Below are positions 7,754-13,822 of a DNA stretch of 28,208 bases, in pieces. The stretch is from Frankiales bacterium (GTDB lineage: Bacteria > Actinomycetota > Actinomycetes > Mycobacteriales > SCTD01). Location: positions 1 to 28,208 of the forward strand of contig JAOPWK010000252.1 of the NCBI GenBank assembly GCA_025965735.1, given 5' to 3'. Position 1 is the first letter of the stretch. Each line of letters begins with the position of its first letter. Made by a program: the position numbers and the translations under genes. Under the pieces are notes generated by a model. It had not been told where the DNA came from and did no database searches. It saw only the letters and a program-made list of their open reading frames with translations.

Positions 7754-9379
7754 ATGACCTGGGACTACGTGGTGGTGGGGGCCGGCACCGCCGGCTGCGT
7801 GCTGGCAGCGCGGCTCTCCGAGGACCCGTCGGTACGCGTGCTGCTGCTCGAGGCGGGCGACCGCGACACCACCCGCGAGATCGGCGTACCGGCGGCCTTC
7901 TCGAAGCTGTTCAAGACCAAGGACGACTGGGACTACAGCACCGAGCCCGAGGCGGGCTGCGACGGGCGCGAGATGTACTGGCCGCGCGGCAAGGTGCTCG
8001 GCGGCTGCTCCTCCATCAACGCCATGATCTACATCCGCGGAGCCCGCGCCGACTACGACGGCTGGCGCGACGCCGGCTGTGATGGCTGGGGCTACGACGA
8101 CGTGCTGCCGTACTTCCGGCGCTCGGAGGACAACAGCCGGGGGGCTGACGCGTTCCACGGCACCGGCGGGCCGCTGCCGGTGAGCGACCTGCGCGACCCG
8201 AGCCCGCTGACCGGCGACTACCTCGACGCCTGCGAGGCGGCCGGGCTGGTCCGCAACCCGGACTTCAACGGCGCCAGCCAGGAAGGGGTGGGCACCTACC
8301 AGGTGAACCAGCGCCGCGGTCAGCGCGCCAGCGCGGCGGCGTCCTTCCTGCGACCCGCCCTCAAGCGCCCGAACCTCGAGGTGCGCACCTTCGCGCACGC
8401 CACCCGCGTCGTCGTCGAGGGCGGCCGCGCGACCGGCGTCGAGGTCGACTTCGCCGGCCGCCGCGAGGTGTTCCGCGCGACGCGCGAGGTGGTGCTCTGC
8501 GGGGGAGCGGTGAACACCCCGCAGCTGCTGCTCCTGTCCGGCATCGGGCCGGCGGACGAGCTGCGTGCGCTCGGCATCGCCGTGGTCGTCGACGCACCCC
8601 GGGTCGGCAAGGGGATGCAGGACCACCTGGCCGTCAGCGCCGTCTACTCCGCCAACGCCCCCGTCAGCTACTTCGGCGCCAACAAGCGGCCGAGCGTGCT
8701 GCTGAAGTACCTGCTCGCGCGCAAGGGCCCGTTCAGCTCCAACGTCGCCGAGGCGGGCGGCTTCGTGCGCACCCGGCCGGACCTGCCGGGACCGGACCTG
8801 CAGCTGCTGTTCGGCCCGGCCATGTTCATGGCGCACGGGCTGCAGGACGCGCCCGGGCACGGGTTCTCGCTCGGGCCGTACCTGCTCACGCCGCAGAGCC
8901 GCGGCAGCATCACGCTGCGGTCCGCCGACCCGGTGGCCAAGGCCGTCGTGCGGGCCAACTACCTGTCGGAGCGCGCCGACCTCGACGTGCTGGTCGAGGG
9001 CATGCGGCTCACTCTGAACATCGCCTCCCGCGGACCGCTGCGCCGGCACAGCGGCGGCCGCTTCCTGCCGCCGGTCGGCGCTGACGACGACGACGCGCTG
9101 CGGGCGCACGTGCGGCAGCACGCCGAGACGATCTACCACCCGACCAGCACCGCCGCGATGGGCGCCGACGACGACGCGGTCTGCGACCCGCAGCTGCGCG
9201 TGCGCGGCGTCGAGGGGCTGCGCGTCGTGGACGCCTCGGTCCTGCCGGACGTGCCGCGCGGCAACACCAACGCACCGGTCGTCATGGTCGCGGAGAAGGC
9301 CGCCGACCTGCTGCGCGCCGTGCCCGCTCCGCCGCGCCAGCGCTCCTCGTCGCCCCAGCCGGAGCGTGCTCCCGCCTAG
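7754..9379 (+). CDS. GMC-family FAD oxidoreductase (choline/alcohol dehydrogenase-like)
   Basis: This 541-residue flavoprotein of the glucose-methanol-choline family oxidises an alcohol group. The N-terminal FAD motif is VVVGAGTAGCVLAARLSED. The first GMC signature is GGCSSINAMIYIRGARADYDGW (about residues 81-102). The second is GAVNTPQLLLLSGIGP (about 250-265). The C-terminal active-site pair is His462 in YHPTSTAAMG and Asn506 in NTNAP. Their spacing of 44 equals that of His466/Asn510 in choline oxidase, so the enzyme looks intact. The closest relatives are choline dehydrogenase (BetA) or AlkJ-type alcohol dehydrogenases, but no betaine-aldehyde dehydrogenase or choline transporter is adjacent, so choline is unproven. 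The start is ATG 7754; an in-frame GTG lies at 7739. A strong hairpin follows the stop. Confidence 0.9.
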   Translation: MTWDYVVVGAGTAGCVLAARLSEDPSVRVLLLEAGDRDTTREIGVPAAFSKLFKTKDDWDYSTEPEAGCDGREMYWPRGKVLGGCSSINAMIYIRGARADYDGWRDAGCDGWGYDDVLPYFRRSEDNSRGADAFHGTGGPLPVSDLRDPSPLTGDYLDACEAAGLVRNPDFNGASQEGVGTYQVNQRRGQRASAAASFLRPALKRPNLEVRTFAHATRVVVEGGRATGVEVDFAGRREVFRATREVVLCGGAVNTPQLLLLSGIGPADELRALGIAVVVDAPRVGKGMQDHLAVSAVYSANAPVSYFGANKRPSVLLKYLLARKGPFSSNVAEAGGFVRTRPDLPGPDLQLLFGPAMFMAHGLQDAPGHGFSLGPYLLTPQSRGSITLRSADPVAKAVVRANYLSERADLDVLVEGMRLTLNIASRGPLRRHSGGRFLPPVGADDDDALRAHVRQHAETIYHPTSTAAMGADDDAVCDPQLRVRGVEGLRVVDASVLPDVPRGNTNAPVVMVAEKAADLLRAVPAPPRQRSSSPQPERAPA

Positions 9380-9384
9380 GACGA

Positions 9385-9423
9385 CGACGGCCCGCCGGCA
9401 GCAGTGCTGCGGGCGGGCCGTCG
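9385..9423. terminator. Strong hairpin, probable (bidirectional) terminator
   Basis: The arms GACGGCCCGCC (9386-9396) and GGCGGGCCGTC (9412-9422) are exact complements, extended by one outer C-G pair. An inner GCAGC/GCTGC stem closes a 3-base loop. It starts six bases after the GMC stop. There is no U-tract on either side, which is common for actinobacterial hairpins. It also lies 15 bases after the stop of a possible tiny minus-strand ORF. Confidence 0.6.
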
Positions 9424-9438
9424 GTGGTGCGGGACGAG

Positions 9439-9468
9439 CTAGTCGTCCCAGGGTCCAAAGTCGTTCAC
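9439..9468 (-). CDS. Possible 9-codon micro-ORF with strong ribosome site
   Basis: On the minus strand, GAGAGGA (9480-9474) is followed by five bases, then GTG AAC GAC TTT GGA CCC TGG GAC GAC TAG. This encodes the acidic, aromatic peptide MNDFGPWDD. The hairpin at 9385-9423 begins 15 bases after its stop, so the layout resembles a complete minimal transcription unit in the 237-base gap between the GMC gene and the amidase. I do not recognise the peptide. It could be a regulatory micro-ORF, a small RiPP-like peptide, or chance. No convincing minus-strand promoter is visible upstream. The frame is open further upstream without a good start. Confidence 0.25.
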   Translation of the reverse strand: MNDFGPWDD

Positions 9469-9564
9469 GACGTTCCTCTCTCGTGCACCGACGGCATCGA
9501 GTGCCGTCCAGGTGCCCTTGCGTGACCGGGCGTCGAACGCTCCGGGCAGCCACAGGGTGGGCTG

Positions 9565-9592
9565 CTGACGGGTACAGCGTTGCACACATGAT
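9565..9592 (+). promoter_or_regulatory. Possible amidase promoter (-35 CTGACG, -10 CATGAT)
   Basis: CTGACG (9565-9570) and CATGAT (9587-9592) are 16 bases apart and would start RNA near 9599, leaving a short leader with AGGGG. A second -10-like TACAGT (9613-9618) lies seven bases before the in-frame GTG 9626. Confidence 0.4.
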
Positions 9593-9616
9593 CGGCATTC
9601 CCCAGGGGTTCCTACA

Positions 9617-10978
9617 GTGCTGGCCGTGGAGCCGGCCGACCTGACCCTCGTGGACCTGCTGCCGCTGCTCGAGCAGCGGTCGCTGTCGGCCCGTGAGCTG
9701 GTGCAGTCGTGCCTCGACCGTGTGGAGCGGTACGAGGACGCCGTCCAGGCGTTCGTCGTCCTCACGCCGGAGCTCGCGCAGCAGGCGGCGGCGCGGGCCG
9801 ACAAGGCCCGCGCTGCCGGGCGACCGGTGGGGGCGCTCGCCGGCGTCCCGGTCGCGCTCAAGGACCTGTTCCTCACAGGGGGCGTCCCCACCACCGCCTC
9901 CAGCCGGGTGCTGACCGGGCACGACCCCGGCGTGGACGCAGCGGTCTGGGAGCGGCTGCGTGACGTCGGCGCCGGGCTGCTCGGCAAGACCACGCTGCAG
10001 GAGTTCGCCTACGGAACCGGCTCGCACCCGACGCGCAACCCCTGGGACCTCAGCCGCACGCCGGGCGGCTCCTCGGGAGGCTCGGGCGCTGCGTTGGCCG
10101 CACGGATGGTGCCGATCGCCACCGGCAGCGACACCGGCGGCTCGCTGCGCATCCCGGCGGCGGCCTGCGGCATCTGCAGCCTGCGGCCGGCGCACGGGCG
10201 GGTGTCGGCGTACGGCGCGCTGCCGCTCGCGCACTCGCTCGACACGACCGGCCCGATGGCGCGGCGGATGCGCGACGTGTCGCTGCTGCTCCGGCTGCTC
10301 GCCGGGCACGACCCGCGCGACCCGCACAGCCTCGACGAGCCGGTGCCGGCCTACCCCTCCGCCGGAGCCGCTCCGCTGCGGATCGGGGTGCCGACGCGGC
10401 TGTTCTGGGACGGCGACCCGCAGCTGGCCGCCGTGTGCCGAGACGGCCTGCAGCGCCTGGGCGCCCAGCTGGTGGAGGTGGACCCGCCGGCGGACACCGA
10501 GCAGCTGTTGGAGGTGCCGGGCGTCTACGGCCACACGATGGGACCCGAGGCGCTGGAGCACCACGCCACCTGGCTCGCCGAGCGCGAGCACCTCTACGGC
10601 GACCCGATCCGGGAGCGCTTCGCCCAGGCCCGTCGGACCACGCCGGAGCAGTACGCGCAGGCCCAGCGCGACCGGACGCGGATGCGGCAGCAGTGGCGCG
10701 AGCTGCTCACCCAGCACCGGCTCGACGTCCTCGCCCACCCGACGATCCCGGAGCCGCCCGCTCCGCAGCCGGGACCCGGACCGTCCATCGGCCTGGCCAA
10801 GCTGTGGTCGGTGCTGGGCTGGCCGGCGCTGTCGGTGCCGGTCGGCCTCGACGAGCGCGGCCTGCCCGTGGGCCTGCAGCTGGCCGGGCTGCCGGAGCGC
10901 GAGGCGGAGCTGGTCGGCCACGGCATCGCGCTCGACGAGCAGGTGCGCTTCTGGGAGTCCACGCCGCCGCTGCCGTAA
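9617..10978 (+). CDS. Amidase signature family hydrolase
   Basis: This 453-residue protein is an amidase-signature enzyme (the GatA, fatty-acid-amide-hydrolase and indoleacetamide-hydrolase group) that hydrolyses a carboxamide. The Ser-cisSer-Lys triad is complete. Lys82 is in VALKDLF, Ser152 in TPGGSSGGSGAALAA and Ser176 in GSDTGGSLRIPAA. The 24-residue spacing of the two serines matches the family. It is probably not GatA, since no gatB or gatC is nearby and the length is short for GatA. The substrate is unknown. The start may be GTG 9617 (AGGGG eight bases upstream) or GTG 9626, which fits a TACAGT -10 at seven bases. The stop overlaps the next start as TAATG, so the amidase and the tandem GNAT protein are made together. 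Confidence 0.9.
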   Translation: MLAVEPADLTLVDLLPLLEQRSLSARELVQSCLDRVERYEDAVQAFVVLTPELAQQAAARADKARAAGRPVGALAGVPVALKDLFLTGGVPTTASSRVLTGHDPGVDAAVWERLRDVGAGLLGKTTLQEFAYGTGSHPTRNPWDLSRTPGGSSGGSGAALAARMVPIATGSDTGGSLRIPAAACGICSLRPAHGRVSAYGALPLAHSLDTTGPMARRMRDVSLLLRLLAGHDPRDPHSLDEPVPAYPSAGAAPLRIGVPTRLFWDGDPQLAAVCRDGLQRLGAQLVEVDPPADTEQLLEVPGVYGHTMGPEALEHHATWLAEREHLYGDPIRERFAQARRTTPEQYAQAQRDRTRMRQQWRELLTQHRLDVLAHPTIPEPPAPQPGPGPSIGLAKLWSVLGWPALSVPVGLDERGLPVGLQLAGLPEREAELVGHGIALDEQVRFWESTPPLP

Positions 10979-12009
10979 TGCGGTGGACGGGCGTGGCAGC
11001 GTCGGGCGACGTGGAGGTCGTCGAGCTGGACCCGAAGGACGACGCGGCGTTCGCGCAGTGGTTCGCCGTCGTCGAGGCGAGCGACCTGCTCGAGCGTCCG
11101 GACGACCCGAGCTGGCTGCAGCACGAGCAGCAGCGGGCCAGCCTGTCCGACGAGGACAACCGCAAGGTGATGCTGGCTGCCGTGCAGGACGGCGCCGTCG
11201 TCGGCGCCGCGCGGATGGAGCTGCCGCAGAAGGACAACGAGCACCTGTGCGAGGCGGTCCTCGTCGTGCACCCGGACGCCCGCCGCCGGGGCATCGCGCG
11301 TGCGCTGGACGAGGAGCTCGTACGACGGGCGCGCGGGGACGGCCGCACCACCGTGCTGGTGATCTGCGACGAGCCGCCCGGTGCGGACCGCGGCAACCGG
11401 CTGGCCGCGGTGGCCCTCGGCTACGACGTCGTGCAGCACGAGGTGCGACGAGACATCGACCTGCCGCTGGACCCCACCCGCGTCGCGGAGCTGGAGCGGG
11501 CCTGCGCCGAGCACGCCGCGGAGTACGACGTGCGGACGTGGTGGGACCGCTGCCCGGACGACCTGGCCGAGGACTGCGCGCAGCTGAACGCCGCCATGTC
11601 GACCGACGTGCCCAAGGACCAGATGGACTGGCGCGAGGAGGTGTGGGACGTCGCGCGGCTGCGCCGCAACGAGCAGCACGCCCTCGAGATGGACCGGACC
11701 TACGTCGGGGCCGGCGCCGTGCACCGGCCCACGGGGCGCATGGTCGCCTACACGACGATGGGGGTGCCGCGGTCACTGCGGCGACGGGCGTACCAGTGGG
11801 ACACCCTCGTCCTGCGCGAGCACCGGGGCCACCGGCTGGGGATGCTGGTGAAGCTGGCTGCGCTGCAGGAGCTGACCGCGTCCTCACCAAAGACGGCGTA
11901 CATCTCGACCTGGAACGCGCAGGAGAACGGACCGATGATCGCGGTGAACGACGCCCTCGGCGCGCGCACCAACGGCGGCGTCGTCGCGGTGCAGAAGGTG
12001 TTGGGCTAG
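10978..12009 (+). CDS. Tandem GNAT acetyltransferase-like protein (two GNAT folds)
   Basis: This 343-residue protein carries two GNAT-like halves. The first (about residues 10-165) has EAVLVVHPDARRRGIARALDEELV, with the acetyl-CoA loop RRRGIA. The second (about 180-343) has YQWDTLVLREHRGHRLGMLVKLA and ends STWNAQENGPMIAVNDALG, a block typical of an actinobacterial two-domain GNAT group. In the second half the loop reads RGHRLG, with Arg where the canonical R-x-x-G-x-G/A has Gly, so this half may bind acetyl-CoA differently or be structural. Mycothiol synthase has a comparable two-GNAT layout, but I see no reason to call it MshD. Its ATG overlaps the amidase stop (TAATG). Its own TAG shares the CTAG at 12006-12009 with the convergent exporter gene. 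Confidence 0.85.
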   Translation: MRWTGVAASGDVEVVELDPKDDAAFAQWFAVVEASDLLERPDDPSWLQHEQQRASLSDEDNRKVMLAAVQDGAVVGAARMELPQKDNEHLCEAVLVVHPDARRRGIARALDEELVRRARGDGRTTVLVICDEPPGADRGNRLAAVALGYDVVQHEVRRDIDLPLDPTRVAELERACAEHAAEYDVRTWWDRCPDDLAEDCAQLNAAMSTDVPKDQMDWREEVWDVARLRRNEQHALEMDRTYVGAGAVHRPTGRMVAYTTMGVPRSLRRRAYQWDTLVLREHRGHRLGMLVKLAALQELTASSPKTAYISTWNAQENGPMIAVNDALGARTNGGVVAVQKVLG

Positions 12010-12950
12010 ACCGGGCCGACGTGCGTGACGCCGCCGACCTCCTGCGCGACGTCCTGGTCCTCCGGCCGGCGCGGACCCAGTTCGACGAGGTACATCGCCC
12101 CGAGCACGAGGCCGCCGCCGAGCACGACCCGCAGGCCCAGCCGCTCGCCGCCGAACAGCACCGCGAAGAAGCCGGCCCAGACCGGCTCCATCGTCATGAT
12201 GATCGCGGCCCGGGTGGCCGCCAGGTGCGCCTGCGCCCAGGTCTGCACGACCAGGGCGAGCGCGCCGGCGACCAGAGCCATGTACACGAGGGCGAACCAG
12301 TCGCCGCCCGTCTGCGGCAGGACGACACCACCCGGCGCAGCGGCCGCGCCGCACACGACGGTGATGGTCAGCAGCTGGACGACGGTCAGCCCGATCGCGC
12401 TCCGGCCGCTGCTCCACACGCCGAGTCCGACGATGTGCACCGCGTACAGGAGCGCCGAGGCCAGCGTGAGCGCCTCGCCGCCGCCGATGGCGAAGCCCTG
12501 CAACGACAGGACCCCGAGGCCGGCCGTCGACAGCGCGACGGCCACCCACACGACCCGCCCGATGCGGGCGCGCAGCAGCAGGGCGCCGAGCAGCGGCGTG
12601 AAGACGACGTACATCCCGGTCACGAAGCCGGACACCGACGCCGACGTCGTCTGCAGGCCGACCGTCTGCAGGAGCTGGGCCCCGCCGTAGACGAGGCCGA
12701 GGACGACGCCGGAGCGGCGCTCGGCCGAGGTCAGCCGCGACACCGAGCGCGGGGCGATGAGCCACACCGCCGCTGCGGCCAGCAGGAAGCGGACGGCCAG
12801 GAAGTCGCTGACCGGCACCCGCTCGACGACGCCCTTGAGCAGGAAGAAGGTCGAGCCCCAGGCGGCGGTCACGCCCAGCAGGCCGAGCACGGCCCACGTC
12901 GAGGTCGAGGTCCGACGGGGGGCGGGCGCCGTCGTTGTCACGCGCTCCAT
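12006..12950 (-). CDS. EamA family (DMT superfamily) transporter
   Basis: This 314-residue integral membrane protein has about ten hydrophobic helices arranged as two EamA repeats, as in RhaT/YdcZ-like drug/metabolite exporters. Repeat 1 runs from WAVLGLLGVTAAWGSTFFLLKG to about residue 145, and repeat 2 from about 160 to 295. The second repeat holds the typical AAIIMTMEPVWAGFFAVLFG element, followed by GERLG. The substrate is unpredictable. The start is ATG 12948-12950. A GTG three codons downstream is possible, and a longer open frame upstream has no support. It is divergent from thyX across a 118-base spacer with a 14-base palindrome. Its stop shares CTAG with the convergent GNAT gene. Confidence 0.87.
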   Translation of the reverse strand: MERVTTTAPAPRRTSTSTWAVLGLLGVTAAWGSTFFLLKGVVERVPVSDFLAVRFLLAAAAVWLIAPRSVSRLTSAERRSGVVLGLVYGGAQLLQTVGLQTTSASVSGFVTGMYVVFTPLLGALLLRARIGRVVWVAVALSTAGLGVLSLQGFAIGGGEALTLASALLYAVHIVGLGVWSSGRSAIGLTVVQLLTITVVCGAAAAPGGVVLPQTGGDWFALVYMALVAGALALVVQTWAQAHLAATRAAIIMTMEPVWAGFFAVLFGGERLGLRVVLGGGLVLGAMYLVELGPRRPEDQDVAQEVGGVTHVGPV

Positions 12951-12957
12951 GCCACCA

Positions 12958-12971
12958 CAGGCGCGCGCCTG
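12958..12971. repeat. 14-base perfect palindrome in the eamA/thyX divergent spacer
   Basis: CAGGCGCGCGCCTG is its own reverse complement. It lies 8 bases upstream of the exporter start and 2 bases from the proposed thyX -35, a suitable place for an operator. It is GC-only in its centre, so chance is not excluded. Confidence 0.45.
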
Positions 12972-12972
12972 C

Positions 12973-13001
12973 CTGACCGGGGACGACGGCCGGGCTAGCC
13001 T
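12973..13001 (+). promoter_or_regulatory. Probable thyX promoter (-35 CTGACC, -10 TAGCCT)
   Basis: CTGACC (12973-12978) and TAGCCT (12996-13001) have the ideal 17-base spacing. The expected transcript start near 13008 gives a leader of about 60 bases before the GTG at 13069. Confidence 0.6.
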
Positions 13002-13068
13002 GCCTGTGGCCCGGCTTCCCCCGCCGCAGAGGGCTGCCCTGCACCAGTGTCCCGTACGGAGTCCGTCA

Positions 13069-13821
13069 GTGCCCGAGCTCGCCCCGCTCCAGGTCCAGGT
13101 CATCGGCTACACCCACTTCGACCCGCCGGCCGACGTGCCGTGGGAGACCGACGTGGACGGCGGGCAGGCGCTGGCCGAGTTCGCCGGCCGGGCCTGCTAC
13201 CAGTCGTGGAACAAGCCGAACCCGGCCACCGCGACGAACGAGGGCTACCTGCGGCACATCCTCGAGGTCGGCCACCTGTCGGTGCTCGAGCACGGCAGCG
13301 TCACCTTCTACCTGACCGGCATCTCCCGCTCGCTCACCCACGAGCTGATCCGTCACCGGCACTTCAGCTACTCGCAGCTGTCCCAGCGGTACGTCCCCGA
13401 GCGCGACGCCGCGATGGTCGAGCCGGCCGTCATCGCCGAGGACCCCGAGCTGCACGCGATGTTCCTCGAGGCCAGTGAGCAGGCGCTCGCGTCGTACACG
13501 CGGCTGCTCGAGGGCCTGGAGAAGAAGTTCGCCGACGTGGAGAACGTCACCAGCCGCCGCAAGCAGGCCCGTCAGGCCGCGCGGGCGGTCCTGCCGAACG
13601 CCACCGAGACGCGCATCGTCGTGACCGGCAACTACCGGGCGATGCGGCACTTCGTCGCGATGCGGGCCAGCGAGCACGCCGACGTCGAGATCCGCGAGCT
13701 GGCGATCGCGATGCTGCGCGAGCTGCAGCGGGTTGCCCCGAACGCCTTCGCGGACTTCGAGATCAGCACGCTGTCGGACGGCACCGAGGTCGCGTCGAGC
13801 CCCCTGGTCGGCGAGGGCTGA
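13069..13821 (+). CDS. thyX: Flavin-dependent thymidylate synthase ThyX
   Basis: This 250-residue enzyme methylates dUMP to dTMP, using methylene-tetrahydrofolate as carbon donor and FADH2/NADPH as reductant. The ThyX signature R-H-R-x7-S-x-R is exact: RHRHFSYSQLSQRYVPE, at about residues 95-111. SVLEHGSVTFYLTGISRSLTHELI precedes it, and LPNATETRIVVTGNYRAMRHFVAMRAS follows with further FAD and substrate contacts. The start is GTG 13069, with GGAG about seven bases upstream; it gives the normal family length. A clear -35/-10 pair lies about 70 bases upstream. The thyX-dapA neighbourhood is conserved in actinomycetes, but here a GGDEF-EAL gene lies between them. Confidence 0.96.
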   Translation: MPELAPLQVQVIGYTHFDPPADVPWETDVDGGQALAEFAGRACYQSWNKPNPATATNEGYLRHILEVGHLSVLEHGSVTFYLTGISRSLTHELIRHRHFSYSQLSQRYVPERDAAMVEPAVIAEDPELHAMFLEASEQALASYTRLLEGLEKKFADVENVTSRRKQARQAARAVLPNATETRIVVTGNYRAMRHFVAMRASEHADVEIRELAIAMLRELQRVAPNAFADFEISTLSDGTEVASSPLVGEG

Positions 13822-13822
13822 G

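Noticed and set aside
7743..7754. CAGGCT five bases before the GMC start as a leaderless -10
   Set aside because: It lacks the initial T and has shorter spacing than the other examples. It was not strong enough to list as a promoter.
9617..10978. Calling the amidase GatA (amidotransferase subunit A)
   Set aside because: The triad is shared by all amidase-signature enzymes. No gatB or gatC lies nearby and the sequence lacks features I would call GatA-specific.
7676..11890. A 1404-codon open frame on the minus strand
   Set aside because: It lies opposite the GMC oxidoreductase, amidase and tandem GNAT genes, which have clear family motifs. Its translation is a low-complexity Arg/Ala/Gly/Val mix typical of antisense frames in GC-rich DNA.
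9960..12998. A 1012-codon plus-strand frame
   Set aside because: It is a shadow frame of the amidase, GNAT and exporter genes with no domain motif and biased Arg/Ser/Thr composition.
13056..13066. ACGGAGTCCGT inverted repeat over the thyX ribosome site as a riboswitch-type hairpin
   Set aside because: The arms are separated by a single base, so a stable hairpin cannot form. It is probably chance.
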